This document shows positions 32,813 through 43,286 of a stretch of DNA of 64,000 nt, piece after piece. How positions within the stretch are numbered: position 1 is the stretch's first letter; each line of letters starts with the position of its first letter. Location of the stretch: NCBI RefSeq assembly GCF_000599985.1, contig NZ_CP007445.1:1364001-1428000 (forward strand), written 5' to 3'. Source of the stretch: Gilliamella apicola (GTDB taxonomy: Bacteria > Pseudomonadota > Gammaproteobacteria > Enterobacterales > Orbaceae). Position numbers and translations under genes: made by a program. The notes below the pieces were generated by a model that was not told where the DNA came from, made no database searches, and saw only the letters and a program-made list of their open reading frames with translations.

Positions 32813-35650
32813 ATGTCAATCAAAGATATCGATATTCGTGGTGCGCGAACGCACAATCTAAAAAATATTAATGTCATTATTCCAAGAGATAAACTAGTTG
32901 TAATAACTGGACTTTCTGGATCAGGTAAATCTTCGTTAGCATTTGATACTCTCTATGCTGAAGGGCAACGACGTTATGTTGAGTCATTATCGGCGTATGC
33001 ACGTCAATTTTTATCATTGATGGAAAAACCCGATGTTGATCATATTGAAGGTTTATCGCCAGCGATTTCGATCGAGCAAAAATCAACTTCACACAATCCA
33101 CGTTCAACAGTTGGAACGATTACTGAAATTTATGATTATTTACGTCTGCTTTTCGCTCGAATTGGCGAGCCACGCTGTCCGAAACATGATTTACCTTTAG
33201 CGGCTCAAACAGTATCACAAATGGTTGATAGCATCATGGAATTACCTGTCGAAAACCGTTATATGCTACTTGCACCTGTCGTGACGGAACGTAAAGGTGA
33301 ATTTGTTAAGTTGTTTGAGCAATTATCAGCGAGTGGTTATATTCGAGTTAGGGTCGATGGTGATGTCTATGACCTGTCTGATCCGCCGACATTAGAACTG
33401 CAAAAAAAGCATACTATTGAAGTTGTTGTTGACCGTTTTCGTATTCGTGATGATTTAAAACTGCGCCTTGCTGAATCAATTGAAACCGTACTTTCTATTA
33501 CCAACGGGATTGTTAAAGTTGCTAATTTGGATGATCCACAAGCTGAAGAGCATCTTTTTTCGGCTAATTTTGCTTGTCCAATTTGTGGTTACAGTATTTC
33601 AGAACTAGAGCCACGATTATTTTCATTTAATAATCCAGCTGGAGCTTGTCCAGAATGTGATGGTCTTGGTGTGCAACAATATTTTGATGCCAAACGCATC
33701 GTTCAAATGCCTGAAGTTTCGTTAGCCGCAGGTGCGATTAAAGGCTGGGATCGCCGTAATTTTTACTATTTTCAGATGTTAACATCGCTGGCTGATCACT
33801 ATAAATTCGATATCGATCAACCATACGAAAAATTACCTGAAAAAGTGAAAGATATTCTATTGAATGGATCAGGTAAAACTGAAATCCAATTTACTTATTC
33901 AAATGACCGTGGCGATGTTGTCAAACGCGTTCACCCATTTGAAGGAATTATTAATAATCTAGCACGACGTTACAAAGAAACTGAATCACAGACCATTCGT
34001 GAAGAGTTAGCTAAATATATCAGTAATCGTCCTTGTCCTTGTTGTCATGGATCGAGATTATGTACAACGGCAAGACATGTATTTATTAATGACACCAATT
34101 TGCCAACTATTAGTGATTTAAGCACTCAACAGGCAAAAGACTTTTTTGATAAGTTATCATTAACAGGACAGCGTGCACAAATAGCTGAAAAAATCTTAAA
34201 AGAGATTAACGACCGTTTACAGTTTTTAATTAATGTTGGACTCAATTATTTAACACTTTCACGTTCAGCTGAAACATTATCAGGTGGTGAAGCGCAACGT
34301 ATACGATTAGCTAGTCAAATTGGAGCGGGTTTAGTTGGGGTGATGTATGTGCTTGATGAACCTTCTATCGGTTTACATCAACGAGATAATACCCGACTTA
34401 TTGATACATTAACGCATTTACGTGATTTAGGTAATACAGTTATTGTAGTTGAACACGATGAAGAGGCCATTTTAGCGGCAGATTATGTTATCGATATTGG
34501 GCCTGGGGCTGGTGTACATGGTGGTGAAGTAGTTGCACAAGGTACCCCTAAACAGATTATGGCGTGTAAATCATCGTTGACGGGGCAGTATTTGTCAGGA
34601 AAACAAAAAATTGAAATTCCTGCTAATCGTACAAAAGTCGATAAGACAAAAATATTATCTCTTATTGGTGCAACGGGTAATAATCTTAAAGATGTGACAT
34701 TAAATATTCCCGTTGGATTATTCACCTGTATTACTGGAGTATCAGGGTCGGGTAAATCAACATTAATTAATGATACTTTATATCCATTAGCACAGAATGA
34801 ACTCAATGGCGCAGAAAAAAGTGACATAGCACCTTATAAAGCTATTGAAGGGTTGAATTATTTTGATAAAGTTATTGCGATTGATCAAAGTCCTATTGGG
34901 CGTACACCTCGCTCAAATCCAGCCACTTATACGGGATTCTTTACTTCTATTCGTGAGCTTTATGCTGGTGTACCCGAAGCCCGAGCTCGAGGTTACAACC
35001 CAGGACGCTTTAGCTTTAATGTTAAAGGAGGGCGCTGTGAAGCTTGCCAAGGTGATGGTTTAATAAAAGTTGAAATGCATTTTTTACCAGATATTTATGT
35101 TCCTTGTGATCAGTGTCATGGTGCACGCTATAATCGTGAAACGCTTGAAATTAAATATAAAGGCAAATCAATTAATGAAATTTTAAATATGACAGTTGAA
35201 GAAGGTCGAGAATTCTTCGATGCTGTACCAATGATTGCCCGCAAATTGCAGACGTTGATTGATGTAGGATTGGCTTATATTACAATTGGTCAATCTGCCA
35301 CAACATTATCGGGTGGTGAAGCTCAGCGAGTAAAACTTGCCAAAGAGCTATCTAAGCGCGATACTGGTAGCACTTTGTATATTTTAGATGAACCGACCAC
35401 AGGCTTACATTTTGCTGATGTAAAACAATTGCTTGCACAACTTCACTCGCTACGAGATAAAGGCAATACTATCGTTGTGATTGAACATAATTTGGATGTG
35501 GTTAAAACAGCAGATTGGATTGTCGATTTAGGTCCTGAAGGTGGAAATGGTGGTGGTGAGATCATTGCAGAAGGTACACCTGAAGAGGTTGCAAAATCAA
35601 AACAATCTTATACTGGACAATATTTAAAACCGTTACTTGAGAAACTATAA
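32813..35650 (+). CDS. uvrA: Excinuclease ABC subunit UvrA
   Basis: Damage-recognising ATPase of nucleotide-excision repair. 945 residues (E. coli 940). It has two ABC cassettes: Walker [11 protein letters not shown] (about 31-40) and [10 protein letters not shown] (about 642-651), signatures [12 protein letters not shown] (about 488) and [12 protein letters not shown] (about 831). It also has the zinc modules CPICGYS (about 258) and CEACQGDG with CDQCHG (about 743, 766). Start [17 protein letters not shown] is the family norm. LexA box upstream. Confidence 0.98.
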   Translation: MSIKDIDIRGARTHNLKNINVIIPRDKLVVITGLSGSGKSSLAFDTLYAEGQRRYVESLSAYARQFLSLMEKPDVDHIEGLSPAISIEQKSTSHNPRSTVGTITEIYDYLRLLFARIGEPRCPKHDLPLAAQTVSQMVDSIMELPVENRYMLLAPVVTERKGEFVKLFEQLSASGYIRVRVDGDVYDLSDPPTLELQKKHTIEVVVDRFRIRDDLKLRLAESIETVLSITNGIVKVANLDDPQAEEHLFSANFACPICGYSISELEPRLFSFNNPAGACPECDGLGVQQYFDAKRIVQMPEVSLAAGAIKGWDRRNFYYFQMLTSLADHYKFDIDQPYEKLPEKVKDILLNGSGKTEIQFTYSNDRGDVVKRVHPFEGIINNLARRYKETESQTIREELAKYISNRPCPCCHGSRLCTTARHVFINDTNLPTISDLSTQQAKDFFDKLSLTGQRAQIAEKILKEINDRLQFLINVGLNYLTLSRSAETLSGGEAQRIRLASQIGAGLVGVMYVLDEPSIGLHQRDNTRLIDTLTHLRDLGNTVIVVEHDEEAILAADYVIDIGPGAGVHGGEVVAQGTPKQIMACKSSLTGQYLSGKQKIEIPANRTKVDKTKILSLIGATGNNLKDVTLNIPVGLFTCITGVSGSGKSTLINDTLYPLAQNELNGAEKSDIAPYKAIEGLNYFDKVIAIDQSPIGRTPRSNPATYTGFFTSIRELYAGVPEARARGYNPGRFSFNVKGGRCEACQGDGLIKVEMHFLPDIYVPCDQCHGARYNRETLEIKYKGKSINEILNMTVEEGREFFDAVPMIARKLQTLIDVGLAYITIGQSATTLSGGEAQRVKLAKELSKRDTGSTLYILDEPTTGLHFADVKQLLAQLHSLRDKGNTIVVIEHNLDVVKTADWIVDLGPEGGNGGGEIIAEGTPEEVAKSKQSYTGQYLKPLLEKL

Positions 35651-35702
35651 TATAAATCAACTTTAATATTATTATAAAATAAGTGAACTATAGGAGGACA
35701 TT

Positions 35703-36305
35703 TTGACATTACTAGTTTTATTGATGATCATCATTGCCTATTTCACTGGTTCACTTTCAGGCGCTCTAATTATCAGTCGAATAATGCATTTGCCCAATCC
35801 ATCGAAGTATGGTTCACATAATCCTGGGGCAACTAATATGTTACGAATTAATGGTAAGCTTCCAGCTATTATGGTGCTAGTGTTTGATATGTTAAAAGGC
35901 GCAATACCTGTTTATATCGCTTATCAAATGGGTATTTCACCTTTTTTCCTTGGCATTGTTGGAATTGCAGCATGCCTTGGGCATATTTTCCCTTGTTTTT
36001 TTGATTTTCATGGTGGTAAGGGGGTCGCAACAGCATTGGGCATGATGATACCAATAGGTTTGGATTTCACAGGCTGCTTTATTTTAACATGGTTATTGAC
36101 AGTGTTAGTAACGGGGTATTCATCGGTTGCATCAATTGTTGCTTTTCTTTTTACGCCATTGTTTGTTTGGCTGTTTAAACCAGAATTGACTTTGCCTGTT
36201 ACAATGCTCTCTTGTGTTATTTTAATTCGTCATAGTAGCAATGTTATACGACTTTTTAGAGGGCAGGAACCGAAAAGTTTGCATTTCAAAAGAAAAAATA
36301 AATAG
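35703..36305 (+). CDS. plsY: Glycerol-3-phosphate acyltransferase PlsY
   Basis: Inner-membrane enzyme that acylates glycerol-3-phosphate from acyl-phosphate, first step of phospholipid synthesis. 200 residues, five to six membrane segments, with conserved loops GSHNPGATNMLR (about 39-50), CLGHIFPCFFDFHGGKGVATALG (about 90-112, the catalytic His-Gly region) and the final H-rich end. Start is TTG at 35703, 5-6 bases after a strong AGGAGG. It lies 52 bases after uvrA and could share its transcript. Confidence 0.94.
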   Translation: MTLLVLLMIIIAYFTGSLSGALIISRIMHLPNPSKYGSHNPGATNMLRINGKLPAIMVLVFDMLKGAIPVYIAYQMGISPFFLGIVGIAACLGHIFPCFFDFHGGKGVATALGMMIPIGLDFTGCFILTWLLTVLVTGYSSVASIVAFLFTPLFVWLFKPELTLPVTMLSCVILIRHSSNVIRLFRGQEPKSLHFKRKNK

Positions 36306-36513
36306 TTAAATCATTTCTAATAAGCATTAGTAACGTTTTTTTATTTTTGTTATTTTGCGATTAACGGTCAACTTAATTTTTATAATTTTATCTCAATGGT
36401 TTTTTATAAAAAATCATAATTAAATTGAAATAATAACGTATTTCTTGTTTTATAGATTATTGAAACAAGGTATCATTAATATTAAATAAAATAGATGGTA
36501 ACAAAATAGATTC

Positions 36514-37119
36514 ATGCAAATTAGCCCATTATTAGACTCCCTTATGGAAGCACTACGCTGTTTACCTGGGGTTGGACCCAAATCCGCACAAAGAATGGCC
36601 TTTCATTTATTACAACGCAATCGTCAAGGTGGTATTAAATTAGCTCATGAACTTCATGAAGCGATGATTAATATTGGTCATTGTAATGAATGTCGAACCT
36701 TTACTGAACAAGAAACCTGTACGATTTGTACCAATGTTCGACGTCAAAGCAGTGGACAACTTTGTGTGGTTGAAACACCTGCAGATATTGTTGCTATTGA
36801 GCAAACAGGTCAGTATAGTGGACGTTACTTTGTTTTGTTAGGGCACCTATCACCATTAGATGGCATTGGTCCTAGTGATATAGGGCTAGATTTATTGAAA
36901 AAAAAATTAGCGTCAGAAGCGATTAACGAAGTGATTTTGGCTACTAACCCGACTGTTGAAGGTGATGCTACAGCTAATTATATCGCGCAAATGTGTGGTG
37001 AATTTAACGTTGTGGCAACAAGAATTGCTCATGGCGTACCTGTTGGCGGTGAGCTTGAAATGGTTGATGGTACAACTTTATCACACTCATTTGTTGGTCG
37101 CCAAAAAATTGAATTTTAA
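36514..37119 (+). CDS. recR: Recombination protein RecR
   Basis: Ring-forming mediator that with RecO (and RecF) loads RecA at gaps. 201 residues: a helix-hairpin-helix ([19 protein letters not shown], about 17-35), the four-cysteine zinc finger ([16 protein letters not shown], about 57-72) and a Toprim domain with [14 protein letters not shown] (about 88-101) and [13 protein letters not shown] (about 147-159). In E. coli recR follows dnaX and ybaB; here it is separate. Confidence 0.97.
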   Translation: MQISPLLDSLMEALRCLPGVGPKSAQRMAFHLLQRNRQGGIKLAHELHEAMINIGHCNECRTFTEQETCTICTNVRRQSSGQLCVVETPADIVAIEQTGQYSGRYFVLLGHLSPLDGIGPSDIGLDLLKKKLASEAINEVILATNPTVEGDATANYIAQMCGEFNVVATRIAHGVPVGGELEMVDGTTLSHSFVGRQKIEF

Positions 37120-37212
37120 CCCGATAATTAATAAGATAACTTTTTGCATTGTTTAAATAATTATCAATAATGTGTTTAGCTGGTTCGATATAAAAGATAG
37201 AAGAGGGATTAT

Positions 37213-38031
37213 ATGAAGTATAAAGCTGTTGCGTTCGATATGGATGGTACATTATTAACAACTGATCGGCTTTTATTACCTGAAACCGTCGAAATGATAA
37301 AAAAAATCAGTTCGAAAGGAGTTAAAGTTATATTAGTATCTGGTCGCCACCATAGTGCTATTTATCCTTATTATTATCAACTTCAATTATCAACACCCGC
37401 GATCTGTTGTAATGGAACTTATCTATATGATTTCGAAAAGCAACAATCATTAGCGGCCAAACCAATGACCAAAGATCAAGCTAGAACTCTACTTAATTTA
37501 GTTCATCAATTTGGTATTAATACCTTAATTTATACCGATAGAATGATGACATATGAAGTGCTTGACGATCATCTTGAAGGATTTTTTAAATGGGTTCATT
37601 CATTACCAGATTTTTTACAGCCAAAAATTGGTAAAGTAGAGAGCTTTGAAAACATTATTGAAGAAGCTAAAGCCGTATACAAATTTGCAACCAGTAGTGA
37701 CAACATTCCTTTGTTAAAAGAATTTTCTAAGTCGGTTGATGCACTAGGTTGTTTTTCATGTGAATGGTCTTGGTTTAACCGTGCTGATGTTGCAATAAAA
37801 GGTAATACTAAAGGTAATGGTCTAAGTCATTGGGCTGATCTTGAAAACATCAAATTGAGTGAAATCGTTGCTTTTGGCGATAGCTATAACGATATTAGTA
37901 TGTTATCAATTGCTGGATTAGGGATTGCGATGGGTAATGCCGATGAAGAAGTCAAAGCTCAAGCCAATTATGCAATAGGTGACAATAATAGTCCGAGTAT
38001 TGCAGCAGAACTTGAAAAACTGTTTTTATAA
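37213..38031 (+). CDS. Cof-type HAD-IIB phosphatase
   Basis: Haloacid dehalogenase-like phosphatase of the Cof/YidA/YbhA group; substrate unknown, often sugar phosphates or flavin nucleotides. 272 residues with motif I DMDGTLL (about 9-15), motif II SGR (about 43), motif III Lys in AIKGNTKG (about 195) and motif IV FGDSYNDISML (about 218-228). The cap domain (about 85-185) is type IIB. AGAGGG lies before the ATG. It is followed 10 bases later by truC. Confidence 0.88.
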   Translation: MKYKAVAFDMDGTLLTTDRLLLPETVEMIKKISSKGVKVILVSGRHHSAIYPYYYQLQLSTPAICCNGTYLYDFEKQQSLAAKPMTKDQARTLLNLVHQFGINTLIYTDRMMTYEVLDDHLEGFFKWVHSLPDFLQPKIGKVESFENIIEEAKAVYKFATSSDNIPLLKEFSKSVDALGCFSCEWSWFNRADVAIKGNTKGNGLSHWADLENIKLSEIVAFGDSYNDISMLSIAGLGIAMGNADEEVKAQANYAIGDNNSPSIAAELEKLFL

Positions 38032-38041
38032 TTAATACGCT

Positions 38042-38749
38042 GTGTTTGAAATCCTATATCAAGATAATGACTTAATTGCTATAAACAAGCCAAGTGGTTG
38101 GCTTGTGCATCGCAGTTGGTTAGATAAACATGAAACTGTGGTGGTGATGCAAACGTTGCGTGATCAAATTGGTCAACATGTGTTTCCAGTACATAGGCTT
38201 GATAGACCTACTTCTGGTGTATTACTCTTTGCACTATCGAGTGAAATTGCTCGTTTAATGTCTGAACAGTTTGCTACAAAGCAGATTGAAAAAACATATC
38301 ATGCCATTGTGCGTGGTTATGTTGAAGGTGAAGCCACCATTGATTATCCATTAGTTGAAGAGCTTGATAAAATCGCGGATAAATTTTCTGACAATAATAA
38401 ACCTGCTCAAGACGCAGTAACTACTTATCGAGGGATTAGTAAAATTGAAATCCCAATAAAAGTGGGCAAATTTGATACCGCCCGATATAGCTTTGTTGAA
38501 TTAAAACCTAAAACTGGCCGTAAACATCAGTTACGTCGACATATGAAACACATTTTCCATCCTATCTTAGGCGACAGTAAACATGGCGATTTACATCAAA
38601 ATCGTGCATTTGCCGAGTTCTTCTCTATAAAGCGACTGATGTTGCATGCGAGCAAGTTACAAATCACTCATCCAATTAATCATGATCCAATTATCATAGA
38701 AGCTAATTTAGATCAGCAATGGCAAGATATCCTCTTGAAATTTATTTAA
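38042..38749 (+). CDS. truC: tRNA pseudouridine(65) synthase TruC
   Basis: Converts U65 of certain tRNAs to pseudouridine. 235 residues of the RluA family: INKPSGWLVHRS (about 17-28), catalytic Asp in HRLDRPTSGVLLF (about 50-62), KTYHAIVRGY and the C-terminal GRKHQLRRHMKHIFHP (about 161-176). The LVHRSW variant and short length point to TruC rather than RluA/C/D. Starts GTG; closely linked to the HAD phosphatase gene. Confidence 0.9.
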   Translation: MFEILYQDNDLIAINKPSGWLVHRSWLDKHETVVVMQTLRDQIGQHVFPVHRLDRPTSGVLLFALSSEIARLMSEQFATKQIEKTYHAIVRGYVEGEATIDYPLVEELDKIADKFSDNNKPAQDAVTTYRGISKIEIPIKVGKFDTARYSFVELKPKTGRKHQLRRHMKHIFHPILGDSKHGDLHQNRAFAEFFSIKRLMLHASKLQITHPINHDPIIIEANLDQQWQDILLKFI

Positions 38750-38886
38750 TAAAATCGAATTTGTATAAAAGTTAGCTTGCAAATATTTTTATACATAGTA
38801 TTATTCTAACGCTTTCTTTTTGATATCTCTATTGAAGGGAGAGTAAGCTATTACATGAATTTATAACAACACGATTGGAAATAAAA

Positions 38887-39315
38887 ATGAAATTATTAAT
38901 GAAATTTTTTAGTGTTTTTTTATTAGCACTTATGATAACAGCATGCTCTTCGCAAGAAGAAAGTCCAGAAGCCGCCGCCAAAGAATTTATTTCTGCTATG
39001 TATAAAGGTGATATTGATAAAGTTACTGGTTTGCTTTATTTTCCTGAAGAGAAGGGTGCTTCTGATATGATATCAGTGGAAGGTATGGTAAAAAGCAAAA
39101 TGAAAATGGCTATAGATCAAGCCGTAGATTATGGCAAAGGGCATGGTGGGGTTGATAAAATTGAATGTACTCTTGTTAACTATACCAATGAAGAAAAAAC
39201 AGAAGCAAAAGTTCAAGCTACTACTTATTTCAAAGATGGTACTAAAGATGAAGGACGAGGTGCAACAACTCTTGTTAAAGTTAATGGTAAATGGCTAATA
39301 GCATTTAAAATTTAA
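38887..39315 (+). CDS. Lipoprotein with a DUF4878-like domain
   Basis: 142 residues. The signal peptide ends with lipobox ITAC (Cys at about 19), followed by SSQEESPEAAAKEFISAMYKGD, the AAKEF..AMYKGDIDKV pattern of the DUF4878/NTF2-like family, ending in KVNGKWLIAFKI, the usual final strand. Likely periplasmic, membrane-anchored; function unknown. Start is ATG 38887; an upstream in-frame TTG lacks support. Confidence 0.75.
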   Translation: MKLLMKFFSVFLLALMITACSSQEESPEAAAKEFISAMYKGDIDKVTGLLYFPEEKGASDMISVEGMVKSKMKMAIDQAVDYGKGHGGVDKIECTLVNYTNEEKTEAKVQATTYFKDGTKDEGRGATTLVKVNGKWLIAFKI

Positions 39316-39359
39316 ATAGATAGTATATTTGAATAATATTGATTGATATAATTGATAAT

Positions 39360-39386
39360 AAAAGGGCAAAATAGTTTTGCCCTTTT
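39360..39386. terminator. Terminator after the DUF4878-like gene
   Basis: Perfect 12-bp stem AAAAGGGCAAAA/TTTTGCCCTTTT with TAG loop; the symmetric A and T ends make it usable from both strands. Confidence 0.85.
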
Positions 39387-39406
39387 ATATTTTGGAAATT
39401 ACTTTA

Positions 39407-40018
39407 ATGAAAGCTTATCGTTTTATTCCTATTATTTTTGTTCTGTTAGTCAATTTAGTTTGGGCTGATGAAAGGGAGCAATTTACGCATCAACACGATA
39501 ATTTATCTTATAGCATCAAAGTCGGAGATTGGATTTTTAGAAAAGGAGTACAAGTAGATAGCCTAATTGCTCATCAATTTAGTGGAGGTGAATTTTCCCA
39601 TATTGGGATGGTGTTATCAATCAACCCAGATATCAAAATTATTCATGCCACTACTAGCGATGATGACAATTACCCTAATCAAGTCATTATTTCAAGTTTT
39701 GATGAATTCATCACACCAGAACTCGCTGAAAAATATGCGATAGCAAGACCCAATTTTTTATCTGAAATTCAAAACCAGCAAATCGTTAATGAGCTTTTAA
39801 CTAAACAAGGACAAGCTTTTGTTTTAGCTTCTCGTGAGGAACCTCATTTATATTGTACTACATTGCTTTATGACGCGATTATAAAGTACCAGCCAGACTT
39901 TACAGTTCAATGGCAGCGTACCCATTTCCCTTTCTTTACTGGTGACTATCTATTCCCGAGTGCTTTTGCCAATCATCCTGATATTACTTGGATCTATCAT
40001 TATCCAACATTAAATTGA
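39407..40018 (+). CDS. YiiX/YebB-like secreted cysteine hydrolase
   Basis: 203 residues with a signal peptide ending VWA. The mature part matches the C92/NlpC-like YiiX family in motif order: GDWIFRKGVQVDSLIAHQ, FSHIGMVL (catalytic His at about 66-67) and the LYCTTLLYDAI block (about 150, with the catalytic Cys), with IARPNF-like segments between. Members cleave unknown amides or lipids in the periplasm. The start at 39407 (MKAYRFIPIIF) is chosen because upstream codons are part of the preceding terminator. Confidence 0.75.
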   Translation: MKAYRFIPIIFVLLVNLVWADEREQFTHQHDNLSYSIKVGDWIFRKGVQVDSLIAHQFSGGEFSHIGMVLSINPDIKIIHATTSDDDNYPNQVIISSFDEFITPELAEKYAIARPNFLSEIQNQQIVNELLTKQGQAFVLASREEPHLYCTTLLYDAIIKYQPDFTVQWQRTHFPFFTGDYLFPSAFANHPDITWIYHYPTLN

Positions 40019-40137
40019 TGCATTGTTTATTAAACAAAATAAGATCACAACTCATTGAATATTAATCGAATAAACTTTGACCGTGCTTAACACTTGGATT
40101 ACACTAAGAAAAAGATTTATTACTTACTAGATTCATT

Positions 40138-43100
40138 ATGATACCTCGACTATCAAATTCGCCTCAACTTGATGAGGTTACAAAAACATATTTAAATACA
40201 CTAAAAGATTCTGGCTTTACGGGTGATATAGCAAGTGATTATGCTTCGTGTTTGACGATGGCAACTGATAACAGTATTTATCAGTTAATGCCTCAAGCAA
40301 TATTGTTTCCTCGTTCAACTGAGGATATCCAATTGATAACGCATTTAGCCAATCAAGACACGTTTCAAACTTTAAAGTTTACGCCACGTGGTGGTGGCAC
40401 AGGAACAAATGGACAATCTTTAAATCGTGGTATCGTAGTTGATCTTTCTCGTTATATGAATCGAATTTTAGCTGTCAATATTGAAGAGGGCTGGGTCAAA
40501 GTTGAAGCCGGAGTGATTAAAGATCAACTTAATGAATATTTAAAACAGTACGATTACTTTTTTGCACCCGAATTATCTACCAGTAATCGAGCCACGATTG
40601 GTGGTATGATAAATACCGATGCCTCTGGACAAGGCTCAATGGTTTATGGAAAAACATCCGATCATGTTTTAAGTGTTAAAGCTGTATTAATTAATGGTGA
40701 GATCCTTGAAACGAGCAAAAAAAGCATTGCAGAAGTTGAAAATATAGCAAACAATTCAATAAGTTACCGAACTACATATGAATATTGTAAAAATCACCGC
40801 CAACTCATTCTAAATAAATTCCCAAAATTAAATCGCTTTTTAACTGGTTATGATTTAAAAAATGTATTTAATGATAATTTAACCGAATTTGACTTAACGC
40901 GTATTCTTACTGGTAGTGAAGGTTCATTAGCCTTCATTACCGAAGCTAAATTAAATATTATTCCCAAGCCAAAGTATCGTTTTTTAATGAATATTAAATA
41001 CGATTCTTTTCAATCCGCATTGTCTAACGCCCCTTTTTTAGTAAAAGCTGAAGCATTGTCTGTTGAAACTGTCGATTCAAAGGTTTTAGGATTGGCTAAA
41101 GAAGATATTATTTGGCAATCAATTAAAGAGTTAATTACCAATGTTAGTGGGCATGATATGCAAGGTATCAATATTGTTGAGTTTGCAGGTAACGATTATG
41201 AATTGACTAAAGGTAAACTCGATAACTTAAGTAAGCAAATCGATAAACTCATGATGAATCATTGCTTAGGTATCATAGGCTATCAAACGTGTGAAAATTT
41301 AGATGAAATTGAAAAGATCTATGCTATGCGAAAAAAAGCGGTTGGATTACTTGGTAATGCTAAAGGAACGCGTAAACCGATTCCTTTTGTTGAAGATACT
41401 TGTGTGCCTCCTGAGCATTTAGCGGATTATATAACTGAATTTCGTGCTTTGCTTGATAGTTATCATTTAACTTATGGTATGTTTGGTCATGTTGATTCAG
41501 GAGTATTGCATGTTCGCCCAGCTTTGGATATGTGCGATCCTGAACAAGAAAAACTGATGAAAACTATTTCTGATCAAGTTGTCGGTTTAACCGCTAAATA
41601 TGGCGGACTGCTATGGGGTGAACATGGTAAAGGTTTTCGTAGTGAATATAGTCCTGCTTTTTTTGGTGAAGAGTTATATCAGGGGTTAAGGACAATCAAA
41701 ACTGCTTTTGACCCTCATAATCGTTTAAATCCAGGAAAAATTTGTCCACCTTTAGGTGTTGATGATGGTATGTTATCAGTTAATTCTACTACACGGGGCT
41801 TTTATGATCGCCAAATTCCATTGAGTATTAAAGAAGTTTTTCACGGAGCAACTGAATGTAATGGTAATGGCCTCTGTTTCAATTTTGATGTGAATAGTCC
41901 CATGTGCCCATCGATGAAGTTATCAGGTAATCGAGTTTATTCGCCAAAAGGTCGAGCAACCTTAGTGCGCGAATGGCTACGTTTAATGATTGAATCAGGT
42001 GTGACGGAGCAAGAACTTAATTCGCTATTACCAACAAAACACAGTACTTTAGTTGCCTTTGCTAAAAAAATAGCTAACACCGTCAAAGCAAAATTTGGAG
42101 AATATGACTTTTCACATGATGTAAAAGATTCGATGAATCATTGCTTGTCATGTAAAGCGTGTTCAACACAATGTCCAATTAAGATCGATGTGCCAGATTT
42201 CAAAGCCCGTTTTTTGCAGCTATATCACACCCGTTATTTAAGGCCAGTGCGTGATTACTTGGTGGGAAATATAGAGTCATACCTACCTTTAATGGCAAAA
42301 GCGCCACGCTTTTTTAATTTTTTTATGAAGATGCCCGTCACAGAATATATTACTAATAAAACCGTGGGTATGGCTAGTTTACCTATGTTGTCCGTGCCAA
42401 CATTAAAAAAACAGTTAGTCGGTCATAATAGTGCGAATATCAAACTTGAACAATTACAAAAATTTTCAGAACAAGAACGTTCGCAATATGTTTTAGTCGT
42501 TCAAGATCCTTTTACGAGTTATTATGATGCCAAAGTAGTCTATGATTTTGTCTGCCTAATTGAAACGTTAGGATATAAACCTGTGGTCTTACCATTTGTA
42601 CCAAACGGTAAAGCTCAACATATAAAAGGTTTTTTAAAGCAATTTGCCAAAACAGCACATACAGCTTCACAAGTATTATCACAAATTGCTCAATTGGGTA
42701 TACCCATGGTAGGAGTTGATCCCGCATTGGTACTTTGCTATCGAGATGAATATAAACTTATACTTCAAGATAAAGTCAGTGATTTTAAAGTATTACTTTC
42801 ACATGAATGGTTAACTAATATAGCTGACCATCTACCAAACAGCACGCAATTAAAAACAATAGATAGAGAAAAATGGTACTTGCTTGGGCATTGTAGCGAA
42901 ACGACGCAATTACCTGCTAGTAATCAGCAGTGGCAACAGATTTTTAAACAGTTTGGCACTGACTTACAACCAATTCGAGTAGGGTGTTGTGGTATGGCGG
43001 GTACTTATGGACATGAGGTTAATAATCTTGCTACATCAAAACAGTTGTATGAGTTATCTTGGCAAAAAGCATTGACCAACTATCCAAAAGAACGTTGTTT

Positions 43101-43203
43101 GACAACTGGGTATTCTTGTCGTAGTCAGGTTAAACGATTTGATAAATTTATTATGAAACATCCGATCCAAGCATTACTAGGAATGATTCAAGTGAATTGT
43201 TAA
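40138..43203 (+). CDS. ydiJ: FAD- and Fe-S-linked 2-hydroxyacid dehydrogenase YdiJ
   Basis: Large flavoprotein dehydrogenase, reported as a D-2-hydroxyglutarate dehydrogenase in related organisms. The 1021-residue protein (E. coli 1018) has an FAD-binding PCMH domain with PRGGGTGTNGQSLNRG (about 84-99) and ATIGGMINTDASGQGS (about 153-168), an FAD-oxidase C domain (about 260-540), a 4Fe-4S ferredoxin motif CLSCKACSTQCPI (about 672-684) and CCG-type domains with VGCCGMAGTYGHE (about 952) near the end. It may pass electrons to quinone. Confidence 0.95.
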   Translation: MIPRLSNSPQLDEVTKTYLNTLKDSGFTGDIASDYASCLTMATDNSIYQLMPQAILFPRSTEDIQLITHLANQDTFQTLKFTPRGGGTGTNGQSLNRGIVVDLSRYMNRILAVNIEEGWVKVEAGVIKDQLNEYLKQYDYFFAPELSTSNRATIGGMINTDASGQGSMVYGKTSDHVLSVKAVLINGEILETSKKSIAEVENIANNSISYRTTYEYCKNHRQLILNKFPKLNRFLTGYDLKNVFNDNLTEFDLTRILTGSEGSLAFITEAKLNIIPKPKYRFLMNIKYDSFQSALSNAPFLVKAEALSVETVDSKVLGLAKEDIIWQSIKELITNVSGHDMQGINIVEFAGNDYELTKGKLDNLSKQIDKLMMNHCLGIIGYQTCENLDEIEKIYAMRKKAVGLLGNAKGTRKPIPFVEDTCVPPEHLADYITEFRALLDSYHLTYGMFGHVDSGVLHVRPALDMCDPEQEKLMKTISDQVVGLTAKYGGLLWGEHGKGFRSEYSPAFFGEELYQGLRTIKTAFDPHNRLNPGKICPPLGVDDGMLSVNSTTRGFYDRQIPLSIKEVFHGATECNGNGLCFNFDVNSPMCPSMKLSGNRVYSPKGRATLVREWLRLMIESGVTEQELNSLLPTKHSTLVAFAKKIANTVKAKFGEYDFSHDVKDSMNHCLSCKACSTQCPIKIDVPDFKARFLQLYHTRYLRPVRDYLVGNIESYLPLMAKAPRFFNFFMKMPVTEYITNKTVGMASLPMLSVPTLKKQLVGHNSANIKLEQLQKFSEQERSQYVLVVQDPFTSYYDAKVVYDFVCLIETLGYKPVVLPFVPNGKAQHIKGFLKQFAKTAHTASQVLSQIAQLGIPMVGVDPALVLCYRDEYKLILQDKVSDFKVLLSHEWLTNIADHLPNSTQLKTIDREKWYLLGHCSETTQLPASNQQWQQIFKQFGTDLQPIRVGCCGMAGTYGHEVNNLATSKQLYELSWQKALTNYPKERCLTTGYSCRSQVKRFDKFIMKHPIQALLGMIQVNC

Positions 43204-43237
43204 TAATCAACTGAAACAAAATTAGATTAATTTAAAA

Positions 43238-43264
43238 AAAAGCGCAAATTTATTTGCGCTTTTG
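43238..43264. terminator. Bidirectional terminator ydiJ / PTS phosphatase
   Basis: Perfect 11-bp stem AAAAGCGCAAA/TTTGCGCTTTT with a 4-base loop; serves both convergent genes. Confidence 0.85.
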
Positions 43265-43286
43265 AAAGAATGATCACTGTAAATTG